The notes beneath the pieces were generated by a model. That model ran no database searches and was not told the origin of the DNA. It worked only from the letters and a program-made list of their open reading frames with translations. 64,000 nucleotides of DNA from Amycolatopsis sp. GTDB taxonomy: Bacteria; Actinomycetota; Actinomycetes; Mycobacteriales; Pseudonocardiaceae. Each line of letters opens with the position of its first letter. Position 1 is the first letter of the stretch. This document shows, piece after piece, positions 10,051-17,666 of the stretch. The DNA lies in contig NZ_JAODNM010000093.1 of the NCBI RefSeq assembly GCF_025464955.1, positions 62,001 to 126,000 on the forward strand, written 5' to 3'. A program made the position numbers and the translations under genes.

Positions 10051-10511
10051 CCTTCGAACTTCCGGCTGTCGAGGACACCGAGGCCTTCGGGCGCTCGTTG
10101 GGGCGGTCGCTGCGCGTCGGCGACGTCGTCCTGCTGTCCGGGCCGCTCGGCGCCGGCAAGACGGCGATGACCAGGGGGATCGCTGCGGGTCTCGGAGTGC
10201 CGGGGCGGGTCAGCTCGCCGACGTTCGCGATCGCGCGCGTGCACGGCGCGGGGCCGGGCGGGGTGGGGCTGGTGCATGTCGACGCGTATCGGCTCGGCGG
10301 GGACCTGGCGCAGCTCGACGACCTGGACCTCGATGCAGACCTGGAGCGGTCCGCGGTGGTCGTCGAGTGGGGCGAGGGGACCGCGGAGCGGCTGTCCGAT
10401 GACTACCTCGTCGTCCGCATCGACCGCCGCGATGACGACGTCCGCGTGGTGGCGTTGGAGCCGCATGGTGCCTGGGCGGCGCGCCTCGCTGAGCTGCAGT
10501 TAGCGGGCTAA
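10047..10511 (+). CDS. tsaE: tRNA (N6-adenosine(37)) threonylcarbamoyltransferase complex ATPase TsaE
   Basis: TsaE is the ATPase of the bacterial t6A37 tRNA modification complex, acting with TsaB and TsaD encoded 2-3 kb downstream. The P-loop GPLGAGKTAMTRGIAAGLG (about residues 35-53) and SSPTFAIAR are typical, and VVVEWGEG is the Walker B-like segment. The ATG at 10047 overlaps the upstream stop (ATGA); a GTG at 10035 is a less likely start. It has 154 aa. The final LQLAG and the stop codon derive from the palindromic repeat beginning at 10491, so the repeat has replaced the original 3' end. Confidence 0.93.
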   Translation: MTFELPAVEDTEAFGRSLGRSLRVGDVVLLSGPLGAGKTAMTRGIAAGLGVPGRVSSPTFAIARVHGAGPGGVGLVHVDAYRLGGDLAQLDDLDLDADLERSAVVVEWGEGTAERLSDDYLVVRIDRRDDDVRVVALEPHGAWAARLAELQLAG

Positions 10512-10620
10512 CTGCAGCGCTTAGCATGCCTAAGCGATTTGCCCGGTTGTGTGACCTGCGCCGATGCCGGCGGGATCCTTAGCATGCCTACGGAGCGCGT
10601 TTAGCCCGCTAACTGCACTC
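10491..10620. repeat. Repeat cluster A-B ... B-A
   Basis: The space between the convergent tsaE and matB genes is almost wholly repeats. There is an A element at 10491-10518 (core 10499-10510) that also ends tsaE, and a B palindrome GCTTAGCATGCCTAAGC at about 10519-10535. A second B at 10578-10592 is followed by an A element at 10593-10620 (core TTAGCCCGCTAA). The two halves are roughly mirror-arranged around 10556. Confidence 0.9.
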
Positions 10621-10626
10621 GCCTGG

Positions 10627-12048
10627 TCAGCTGGGCAGCGCGCGCTTCAGCACCTTGCCCATGTCGTTGCGGGGGAGGGCGTCGAGGAAGCGGACGACGC
10701 GGGGGCGTTTGTGCGGCGCGAGCAGGCGCGCGACGTGGTCGGCGAGCTCCTCCGCGGCAGGCGGCTCCCCAGCCGCGACCACCCAGGCGACGATGCGTTC
10801 GCCCAGGTCGGCGTCCGGTTCGCCGGTCACCGCGACCTCGGCCACACCGGGGTGCTCGAGCAGGATGTTCTCGATCTCGCCGGCCCCGATCTTGTACCCG
10901 CCGCTCTTGATCAGGTCCGTCGCCTTGCGCCCGACGATCCGCACGTACCCGTCCGCATCGCGGGTGGCCATGTCCCCGGTGCGGAACCAGCCGTCGTCGA
11001 ACGCCGCGGCCGTCGCGTCCGGCCGGTTGAGGTACCCCGTGAATAGGTTGGGCCCGCGGACCTGGATCTCTCCGATCGTCTCCCCGTCGCTGCCCGCGAT
11101 CGTCGCGCCGGCCTCGTCGACCAGGCGGACGTCGACGCCGCCGAGCGGCACCCCGACCGAGCCGGCTTTGCGCTCGCCGTCGGCGCGGACGCTGGTGTTC
11201 ATCAGCGTCTCGGTCATGCCGTAGCGCTCGACGACCTGCTGCCCGGTCGCGGCGGTAATGAGCTGGTGATCGTGCACCGGCAGCGCCGCCGACCCCGACA
11301 CCAGCAGTCGCGCACCGCTCAAGGCCTTCGCCAGCGCCTCGTCGGTGCCGACCTCGGCGGCGATCCGGTGGTACATCGTCGGCACGCCGAACATCATCGT
11401 GGCGCCGGCCGCGAGTGCGTTCGTGACGCCTTCGGTCGAGAACCGTCCGAGGTGATGGACCGTGCCCCCGCGCCTCAGCGGCCCCAGCATTCCGAGGATC
11501 AGCCCGTGGACGTGGAACAACGGCAGCGCGTGCACGAGGATGTCGTCAGCGGTCCACTGCCAGGCGTCTTCGAGCGCGTCGAGCGTGGTCGCGATCGCCC
11601 GGCGCGGCAGCACGACGCCCTTCGGCGGGCCGGTGGTGCCGGAGGTGTACACGATCAGTGCCGGCGTCTCGGTGTCGGCCTCCGGCGGCAGTTCGCCCGG
11701 CGTGCCGGTGAGGACGACGTCGAGGCGGGGGAGCGCGGCGAGCGCGTCCGGCAGCGTGACACCCGGTTCGGCGAGGACCAGCTCAGGGGCGCTGTCCGAG
11801 ACGATGTGCTGGAGTTCGCGCTCGCCGACTTTCGGGTTGACCGGCACCGCGGGCACACCCGCCAGTAGCGCGGCGACCACCGCGACGGTGGTGTGCAGCG
11901 TCGACGTCGCCCAGACGGCCACCCGGCCCCGCGGCAGCGCCCGCGCCAACGTGCCCGCGACCGTCGCGAGCTCGGCGTAGGTGAGCGACTGGTCGCCGAA
12001 CCGCAGTGCTTCCTTGTCGGGCGAGCCGGTCAGAGCGGGGAACAACAC
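10627..12048 (-). CDS. matB: Malonyl-CoA synthetase (MatB-type acyl-CoA ligase)
   Basis: The enzyme ligates malonate (or methylmalonate) to CoA with ATP, making extender units for fatty-acid or polyketide synthesis. The protein (473 aa) has the ANL-family motifs YTSGTTGPPKGVVLPRRA, FGVPTMYHRIA, YGMTETLMN, GWFRTGDMA and the catalytic-lysine end PRNDMGKVLKRAL. The start MLFPAL and the whole sequence closely resemble Streptomyces MatB as remembered, including ERYGMTETLMNTSVRADGE and GRKATDLIKSGGYKIGAGE. No malonate decarboxylase or transporter is adjacent. In M. tuberculosis tsaE and tsaB are neighbours, so matB is an insertion here. Confidence 0.9.
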   Translation of the reverse strand: MLFPALTGSPDKEALRFGDQSLTYAELATVAGTLARALPRGRVAVWATSTLHTTVAVVAALLAGVPAVPVNPKVGERELQHIVSDSAPELVLAEPGVTLPDALAALPRLDVVLTGTPGELPPEADTETPALIVYTSGTTGPPKGVVLPRRAIATTLDALEDAWQWTADDILVHALPLFHVHGLILGMLGPLRRGGTVHHLGRFSTEGVTNALAAGATMMFGVPTMYHRIAAEVGTDEALAKALSGARLLVSGSAALPVHDHQLITAATGQQVVERYGMTETLMNTSVRADGERKAGSVGVPLGGVDVRLVDEAGATIAGSDGETIGEIQVRGPNLFTGYLNRPDATAAAFDDGWFRTGDMATRDADGYVRIVGRKATDLIKSGGYKIGAGEIENILLEHPGVAEVAVTGEPDADLGERIVAWVVAAGEPPAAEELADHVARLLAPHKRPRVVRFLDALPRNDMGKVLKRALPS

Positions 12049-12172
12049 AGGCGGGCCTCCGTGTCAGCGTCACGTCCGCGGAACGCGCGAACCTTCGCCG
12101 AAACCGTACCGTGACGCCGTGCCGGAGCCAGTGACCCGCGTCACTCGGAAAGCGGCCGCGACCTGGGGACCC

Positions 12173-12200
12173 GAGTGCGTTTAGCGGGCTAAACGCACTC
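12173..12200. repeat. Perfect palindromic repeat A
   Basis: This copy is the cleanest in the window: the left arm GAGTGCGTTTAGC is mirrored exactly on the right around a central GG. It lies in the 286-bp gap between the divergent matB and tsaB genes. The rest of that gap shows no gene. Confidence 0.95.
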
Positions 12201-12334
12201 GCCGGGGACCTGCCAGGCCCCAGAGCAGGCCGAGGGCGACGGACAACGGGGGTCGCTGGTTGTGAAGAAGGTTCGCGTCTGGGGTTGCCGGGTTGCGTGC
12301 CGGTCGCGAAAGCGTCGCCGTAGGCTGGGACACC

Positions 12335-13000
12335 GTGTTAGTACTGGCGATCGACACCTCGACACCCGCGGTGACGGCGGGCGTCGCGAAGCTGGACGCG
12401 GCCGGCGTCACGATGCTCGGCGAACGCGTGACGGTGGACCCGCGCGCCCACGGCGAACTGCTGACCCCGCACGTGCTCGACGCCGTCCGCGAGGCGGGCA
12501 CGACCCTCGCCGGCCTTGACGCAATCGCTTGCGGAGTCGGTCCGGGCCCCTACACCGGCCTGCGCTCCGGGATGGCGACGGCTGCGGCGCTGGCACACGC
12601 GCTCGACATCCCCGCGTACCCGGTCTGCGGCCTTGACGCCATCGCGGAGGAGGCGCCCCGCGGTGAACCGCTGCTCGTGATGACGGACGCGCGGCGCAAA
12701 GAAGTCTACTGGGCCGCCTACGACATGTGGGGCGTCCGCCTTACCGGACCCCGCGTCGACCGCCCAGCCGAAGTGCGGTCCGGCGAAGCGACCGCCGCGG
12801 CCGGTGACGGCGCGCGGTTGTACGCCGAGACGCTGACGCTGCGCGTGGTCGAACCCTGGTACCCGAGCCCGGCCGGCCTGGTCGCCGCCGCGCGGAAGAC
12901 GCTCCTCGCGGGCGCGCCCGCGGAGCTGCTCATCCCGCTTTACCTCCGCAGGCCGGACGCCGTCGAGCCGACCGCCCGCAAGCGGGTGATCGCGCCGTGA
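12335..13000 (+). CDS. tsaB: tRNA threonylcarbamoyladenosine biosynthesis protein TsaB
   Basis: TsaB is the non-catalytic ASKHA-fold partner of TsaD in t6A37 synthesis. The GTG start at 12335 gives VLVLAIDTSTPAVTAGV, the conserved N-terminus, and avoids the non-homologous upstream extension. GVGPGPYTGLRSGMATA (about residues 68-84) is the family hallmark, and DARRKEVYWAAYD follows. It has 221 aa. The stop overlaps the GTG of rimI by four bases, and the tsaB-rimI-tsaD order is the common actinobacterial operon. Confidence 0.95.
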   Translation: MLVLAIDTSTPAVTAGVAKLDAAGVTMLGERVTVDPRAHGELLTPHVLDAVREAGTTLAGLDAIACGVGPGPYTGLRSGMATAAALAHALDIPAYPVCGLDAIAEEAPRGEPLLVMTDARRKEVYWAAYDMWGVRLTGPRVDRPAEVRSGEATAAAGDGARLYAETLTLRVVEPWYPSPAGLVAAARKTLLAGAPAELLIPLYLRRPDAVEPTARKRVIAP

Positions 13001-13479
13001 AGCTCGAACCCCTGCGGCGCGCGGACATCCCCCGGTGCGTCGAGATCGAGAAGATCCTGTTCCCCGGCGACGACCCGTGGAGCGCCCGCGCGTTCCATTC
13101 CGAACTCGACGCCGGCGGTTATTACCTCGCCGCGCGTGACGAAGAATCCGGCGGAGTCGTCGGCTACGCGGGCCTCGCCGTCGTCGGCCGGCGCCTCGGC
13201 GAGTTCGAAGCGAGCGTGCACACCATCGGCGTCGATCCTGACTTCCAGAGTCAAGGCATCGGCACCGCGTTGTTGAGGATGCTGCTGGCGCGGGCCGACG
13301 AGGTGCTCGCGCCCGTGTTCCTCGAGGTCCGCACCGACAACGCGTCGGCGATCGCGCTCTACGAGCGGTACGGATTCGCCAGAGTCGGCCTGCGGCGGCG
13401 GTACTACCAGCCCTCCGGCGCCGACGCCTACACGATGACGCGCCCGGCGCGCACCGAAGAGCGGGAGGTGGCGGGCTGA
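12997..13479 (+). CDS. rimI: Ribosomal protein S18-alanine N-acetyltransferase
   Basis: A GNAT-family N-acetyltransferase, 160 aa. The acetyl-CoA site is DFQSQGIGTALLRMLL (about residues 85-100), followed by FLEVRTDNASAIALYERYGFARVG, the RimI C-terminal signature. It is placed between tsaB and tsaD with overlaps on both sides (GTG at 12997; last base shared with the tsaD ATG). RimI acetylates S18 or other N-termini; the exact target here is inferred from the family. Confidence 0.93.
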   Translation: MKLEPLRRADIPRCVEIEKILFPGDDPWSARAFHSELDAGGYYLAARDEESGGVVGYAGLAVVGRRLGEFEASVHTIGVDPDFQSQGIGTALLRMLLARADEVLAPVFLEVRTDNASAIALYERYGFARVGLRRRYYQPSGADAYTMTRPARTEEREVAG

Positions 13480-14525
13480 TGCCACGGATCATCATGGGCA
13501 TCGAGAGTTCGTGCGACGAGACCGGTGTCGGTCTCGTCCGTCTCCACGACGACGGGGCTGTCGAGTTGCTCGCCGACGAGGTCGCGTCCAGCGTCGCGCT
13601 GCACGCCCGGTTCGGCGGTGTGGTTCCCGAAGTCGCCAGCAGGGCCCACCTCGAGGCCATGGTCCCCACCGCCGAACGTGCCTTCGCCAAGGCAGGCCTC
13701 CGACTGTCCGATGTGGACGCAATCGCGGTCACCGCGGGGCCGGGGCTTGCCGGTGCACTGCTGGTCGGCGTGTCCGCCGCGAAGGCTTACTCTGCGGCGC
13801 TCGGGATTCCGCTCTATGGCGTCAACCATCTGGCCGGACACATTGCCGTCGACACGTTGCAGCACGGGCCGTTGCCGTCACCGTGCCTCGCGATGCTGGT
13901 TTCCGGCGGACACACTCAGCTGCTGCGCGTCGACGACGTCGCCTCGTCCATCACCGAACTTGGGTCCACTGTGGACGATGCGGCGGGGGAGGCGTACGAC
14001 AAGGTCGCGCGCCTGCTCGAGCTGCCCTACCCCGGCGGTCCGCCGATCGACAAGGCCGCGGCGAACGGCGACCCGAAAGCGATCGCGTTCCCCCGGGGCA
14101 TGACCGGACCACGTGACGCCCGGTACGACTTCTCCTTTTCCGGCTTGAAAACCGCCGTCGCCCGCTGGGTCGAGGCGGCCGAGCGGCGTGGCGAGAAGAT
14201 CCCAGTGGAGGACGTAGCCGCGTCATTCCAAGAAGCCGTCGCCGATGTTCTGACCATGAAAGCCGTCCGCGCGGCGAAGGACTTCGGCATCGGCACACTG
14301 GTTATTTCCGGTGGGGTCGCGGCGAATTCGCGGCTGTCGGCGCTGGCGGGCGAACGCTGCGCGGCGGCCGGTATCGAGCTGCGTGTGCCGCGGCCGGGGC
14401 TGTGCACCGACAACGGCGCGATGATCGCCGCGCTCGGTGCCCACGTCGTCGCCGCGGGTCGTCCGCCGTCCTCGCTCGAGATTTCGGCGAATCCGTCGCT
14501 GCCGGTCACCGTAGTGTCGGTTTGA
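13479..14525 (+). CDS. tsaD: tRNA N6-adenosine threonylcarbamoyltransferase TsaD
   Basis: TsaD transfers the threonylcarbamoyl group to A37 of ANN-decoding tRNAs. The 348-aa protein begins MPRIIMGIESSCDETGVGL and has the Fe-binding NHLAGH motif near residue 113, LVSGGHTQLL, DDAAGEAYDKVARLLELPYPGGP, and CTDNGAMIA near the end. These are the classical Gcp/YgjD motifs. It closes the tsaB-rimI-tsaD operon. Its 3' end overlaps the convergent wecB gene by 20 bp. In M. tuberculosis groES follows directly; here about 7 kb of surface genes intervene. Confidence 0.96.
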   Translation: MPRIIMGIESSCDETGVGLVRLHDDGAVELLADEVASSVALHARFGGVVPEVASRAHLEAMVPTAERAFAKAGLRLSDVDAIAVTAGPGLAGALLVGVSAAKAYSAALGIPLYGVNHLAGHIAVDTLQHGPLPSPCLAMLVSGGHTQLLRVDDVASSITELGSTVDDAAGEAYDKVARLLELPYPGGPPIDKAAANGDPKAIAFPRGMTGPRDARYDFSFSGLKTAVARWVEAAERRGEKIPVEDVAASFQEAVADVLTMKAVRAAKDFGIGTLVISGGVAANSRLSALAGERCAAAGIELRVPRPGLCTDNGAMIAALGAHVVAAGRPPSSLEISANPSLPVTVVSV

Positions 14526-15669
14526 CCCGCACCGCGTCGACAGTTCCGTTCCGCAGTCCGAGCAACGCCTCGATGGCGCCGATCGACCGCTTGGCGGCAT
14601 CGCCCTTGCCGTAGGGATTACCCGTCCGCGTGGGCTGCAGCGTGCCCGCCAGCAGCTTGGTGGCGGTGTCCACGATCAGCGCGGTGTCCGTCCCGACGAG
14701 CCACGCGCAGCCGGCGTCGACGGCCTCCATGCGCTCGGTCACCTCGCGCAGCACCAGCACGGGGGTGCCGAACGTTGGTGCCTCTTCCTGGATCCCGCCG
14801 GAATCGGTGATCACGAGCCGCGCGAGCTTCAGCGCGCGGACCAGATCGGGGTAGCCGAGCGGTTCGGTGATGGTGATCCGGTCGACCCCGCCGAGCGTGG
14901 TCTGGACCTGTTCGCGGACCGCCGGGTTGGGGTGCACAGGGAACAGAATCTGCACGTCCGGGTGGCTGGCGACCAGCATCTTGATCGCGGCCAACGTCCG
15001 CGCCATCGGTTCGCCCCAGGACTCGCGCCGATGCGACGTGACCAGCACCAGCCGTTCACCCGCTTCGGCGACTTCCATTTCTAGCAGGGCAAGAGCCGGG
15101 TCCTTGGCAGGCAGGTCTTTGGCCGCGACCGCCAGCACCGCGTCGACGCCGGTGTTGCCGGTGATGGTGATCTGCTCCAGTGGCACACCTTCGGCACGTA
15201 GTGCCGACGCCGCGTCTGCCGTCGGCGCGAGATGCAGCGCGGCTATCCGCGAGATCATCTGCCGCGTGCCCTCCTCGGGGAAGGGCGCGTCGAGATCATG
15301 GGTGCGCAGACCGGCTTCCAGGTGCACGATCGGGACGCGTCGCCAGAAAGCCGCGAGCGCGCCGGCCAGTCCGGTACTGGTGTCACCCTGGACCACCATC
15401 GCCACTGGTTCGTGCCGCCGCAGGGCTTCGTCCACCGCGGGCAGCATCCCCGAGACCAGTTCGGCCTGGGTACCGGCTTCTCGCGGCGGTGTGTCCAGCC
15501 AGACGTCCACGGTCAGTCCGAACGGGACAAGGGCCTGCTCGACCATGCCCGCGTGCTGGCCGGAGTGCACGATCAACGGCCGCAGCCGCGGATGGTTTTC
15601 CAGCGCGAGCGCCAGTGGCGCCAGCTTGACCGCTTCCGGGCGCGTGCCGGCCAGCAACATCACGTCCAC
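14506..15669 (-). CDS. wecB: UDP-N-acetylglucosamine 2-epimerase (non-hydrolysing)
   Basis: The enzyme converts UDP-GlcNAc to UDP-ManNAc for surface polysaccharide. The N-terminal MLLAGTRPEAVKLAPL, then HSGQH, VVQGDTSTGLAGALAAF, HLEAGLRTHD, PEEGTRQMISRIA, TSHRRESWGEP, HPNPAVREQV and TDSGGIQEEAPTFG are all family motifs. The GTG at 15669 is preceded by GAGGGG at nine bases; an upstream GTG at 15699 would add ten residues. The gene faces tsaD, overlapping it by 20 bp, and leads the minus-strand side of a surface block. No ManNAc dehydrogenase is present in the window. Confidence 0.93.
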   Translation of the reverse strand: MDVMLLAGTRPEAVKLAPLALALENHPRLRPLIVHSGQHAGMVEQALVPFGLTVDVWLDTPPREAGTQAELVSGMLPAVDEALRRHEPVAMVVQGDTSTGLAGALAAFWRRVPIVHLEAGLRTHDLDAPFPEEGTRQMISRIAALHLAPTADAASALRAEGVPLEQITITGNTGVDAVLAVAAKDLPAKDPALALLEMEVAEAGERLVLVTSHRRESWGEPMARTLAAIKMLVASHPDVQILFPVHPNPAVREQVQTTLGGVDRITITEPLGYPDLVRALKLARLVITDSGGIQEEAPTFGTPVLVLREVTERMEAVDAGCAWLVGTDTALIVDTATKLLAGTLQPTRTGNPYGKGDAAKRSIGAIEALLGLRNGTVDAVRVKPTLR

Positions 15670-15778
15670 ACGCGCGGACCCCTCTTTTCGGACTGTCACG
15701 TCGTCAGTCTGCCGAAAACGGGGGGCCGGCTACCAGCCTGTGCCCAGCACAGTCCGGTAACCGGCCCCTTTGCCGCCG

Positions 15779-15958
15779 CTAGCGGTTCGTTCGGGCGAGT
15801 CGCCGGTTGCGGCGACTCGCGGCGACGACCGCGGTGATCCCCAGCACGAGCAGGAGCACGCCGACCGTGATCCACCAGCCGACGTCGGCACCGGTGTAGG
15901 CCAACGTGCCCACACCGCCACCGGCCACGCCGACTCCGGCGCCTGGCATCTTGTACAT
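15779..15958 (-). CDS. Small LAYTG-type membrane/cell-wall-anchor peptide
   Basis: This 59-codon frame is preceded by a good ribosome site (GAGGCGG on the reverse strand just upstream of 15958). The product begins MYKMPGAGVGVAGGG. It then carries TLAYTG, one hydrophobic segment (about residues 26-46, VGWWITVGVLLLVLGITAVVA) and a basic tail SRRNRRLARTNR. That is the three-part layout of a class E sortase (LAxTG) sorting signal, but there is no signal peptide, so it is almost only an anchor. It lies 18 bp downstream of the choice-of-anchor gene on the same strand, so the two are probably co-transcribed. Function is unknown; it may be a substrate or a membrane adaptor. Confidence 0.75.
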   Translation of the reverse strand: MYKMPGAGVGVAGGGVGTLAYTGADVGWWITVGVLLLVLGITAVVAASRRNRRLARTNR

Positions 15959-15976
15959 ATCCGCCTCGCCGGTCGA

Positions 15977-16750
15977 CTAGGCCGCGGTGACGGGACGCCG
16001 CTTGCGGACGATCCGCGTGCCCACGGGGACGGCTATCGCGCCGAGCAGGCCGAGCCCGATCCACAGGCCGGCGCCGGACGCGAGCGGGACCGGCAGGCCG
16101 GCGGGTCCGCAGGTGGCCGACGAAATGATGACGTCGCCGGAGCCGATCGCGCCGAGGGCGCCGCCCAGCAGTTTGATGTGCACGGCATTGACCGTGAGGC
16201 TGCCGTCGGAGTGCTTGATCTGCTCGTTGAGGATCACCGTGGCGACGTTGATGGCGCCGAGGCCGACCTTGAGCGTGGTGTTCGCGGCCGGGGTGACGGG
16301 GATGTCACCGAGGCTGCCGAGGTTGGCGTCGGCGAACGTGCTGCTGCCCTGCACACCCTTCTGGGTGGCCGTGCAGTCCGCCTCGATGACCTTGGCGCCG
16401 ACGGTGCCGAGTGCCGCCTTGAGCAGCGGAAGACCGACGTCGGCGGTGCTCGCCTTGGCCGTGACCGCGCCTGACTGGTCGTCCCGCTTGGCTTCGGTGT
16501 TGATCACCCCGGCCGTCACCACCGTGGGCAGGATGACCTTGGCCAGGCTGTTCGTGGTGGGCCCGTTCGTGCTGGCCGCGGCCAGCGGGCCCGCCTGCAC
16601 GGCCTGGGCGCCGAGGAGGGTCACGTCCACGGACACGCCGTACGCGGACCCGTCACCGGGCGCCGCCGAGGCGGGGGCCGCTCCGATGAGGACCACCCCG
16701 GCCACCACAGCGGCGAGTAGTCCACCTCGACGCAAGAGGTGCGTCTTCAT
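15977..16750 (-). CDS. Secreted choice-of-anchor-P-like surface protein with C-terminal anchor
   Basis: The 257-aa product starts at ATG 16750 after GGAGGA. It has a signal peptide (about residues 1-30: basic MKTHLLRRGG, hydrophobic core, ASA-AP cleavage site). The mature part is rich in Val, Thr and Ala and includes an internal Cys and SLTVNAVHIKLLGGALGAIGSGDVIISSATCG, a pattern I associate with the choice-of-anchor P family. The C-terminus is PVPLASGAGLWIGLGLLGAIAVPVG followed by RIVRKRR: a hydrophobic stretch plus basic stop, with no LPxTG. It is divergent from the exosortase-family gene, which suggests enzyme and substrate. The family assignment is from memory. Confidence 0.75.
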   Translation of the reverse strand: MKTHLLRRGGLLAAVVAGVVLIGAAPASAAPGDGSAYGVSVDVTLLGAQAVQAGPLAAASTNGPTTNSLAKVILPTVVTAGVINTEAKRDDQSGAVTAKASTADVGLPLLKAALGTVGAKVIEADCTATQKGVQGSSTFADANLGSLGDIPVTPAANTTLKVGLGAINVATVILNEQIKHSDGSLTVNAVHIKLLGGALGAIGSGDVIISSATCGPAGLPVPLASGAGLWIGLGLLGAIAVPVGTRIVRKRRPVTAA

Positions 16751-17099
16751 CAACTGTTCCTCCGAATTATCTCATGGAGACCGAAGCGCAGACGAATTCC
16801 GGCAGGCGTCAGTCGGCTCGCGAATCCTGTATCGGCGTGCGTTCGGCAAAAGGTACAAGAAATGGCGTTTGCCACCGGATCGAGTACTCTTTCCGAGTAT
16901 TCCCGCAGGTCGTTTCAACACCACTCGTTTGGAGTAGTCAGTTCCTGGGTGATCGTGCCGAATGGGGTCGGGATCGCGTAATGAACGGGCTTGCCCCGGC
17001 GATAGCCTTCATGTTGTGTGGGTAATGTCGAGAGCGCCCGAGCATGACCTTGGGTGATCCGGCTCGAGCGATCCGGCTTCCGTGAGCGAAGGGTGCACC
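16751..17099. other. Divergent intergenic region, comparatively AT-rich
   Basis: This 349-bp gap separates the anchor-protein gene from the exosortase-like gene and should hold both promoters. It is visibly richer in A/T than the flanks. Short frames exist on both strands but none has a ribosome site plus recognisable product. No repeat element was found in it. Confidence 0.6.
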
Positions 17100-17666
17100 G
17101 TGGCGTTAGCCAGTACTCCTGTCCCTGGTCCAGCCCGAGCGACCGCACGTCTTGCGGTCGTCGGTGTCCTCGCGGCCGTGGTCGTCCTGGTGCTGATCGA
17201 GCGGGTTTATCGCGTCTTCGAGGTGCAACTCACCGGCGGAATACTGAGAGTTATCACCACATCAGGTGTCTATGTCGCCGGTGATCGCGAAACGGTCTAC
17301 TTTGGGTTATCGGGCGCTACTCCACTCGGGTTGCAAATGACCCCGGAGTGTTCTTCGGTATTCCTGTTGATCCCGTTGTTTCTGGTGACCGCCGCGATGT
17401 TGTGGTTTCGCCCGTCGAACGCCCATCGTTTGTTTCTCTCACTGTTGGCCGCGTCCCTGGTGGTCATTGTCGTTAACCAGTTCCGCCTGCTCGCCATCGT
17501 CGGCCTGGTGCACTGGCTGGGCGTCGACAACGGCTACTACTGGGGGCACACGCTGCTCGGCTCGATGGTCAGCGTGTTCGGCGGCGCGGTCGCGCTCGTC
17601 CTGTTCGTCTGGCTCGCCACCCGCAAGCCCAAGAGCGCTCCCGAGGTCGGTGACGTCGTCCGATGA
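17100..17666 (+). CDS. Exosortase/archaeosortase-family membrane transpeptidase (XrtP-like)
   Basis: The 188-aa polytopic membrane protein keeps the three residues that define exosortases and archaeosortases: Cys84 in TPECSSVFLLIPL, Arg129 in VVNQFRLL and His150 in YWGHTLLGS. About five hydrophobic segments are visible. Such enzymes cleave C-terminal sorting signals in the membrane. The GTG at 17100 follows GAAGGG at a good distance; GTG 17082 is an alternative. The next gene, a GT2 glycosyltransferase, overlaps by four bases. The divergent neighbours encode two proteins with C-terminal anchor segments. I think this is the actinobacterial exosortase P type, but subfamily needs a profile search. 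The first half has lower GC than its neighbours. Confidence 0.85.
   Translation: MALASTPVPGPARATARLAVVGVLAAVVVLVLIERVYRVFEVQLTGGILRVITTSGVYVAGDRETVYFGLSGATPLGLQMTPECSSVFLLIPLFLVTAAMLWFRPSNAHRLFLSLLAASLVVIVVNQFRLLAIVGLVHWLGVDNGYYWGHTLLGSMVSVFGGAVALVLFVWLATRKPKSAPEVGDVVR

Noticed and set aside
16774..17025. 83-codon forward frame in the exosortase-anchor gap
   Set aside because: Atypical composition, no ribosome site and no similarity to any domain I recognise.
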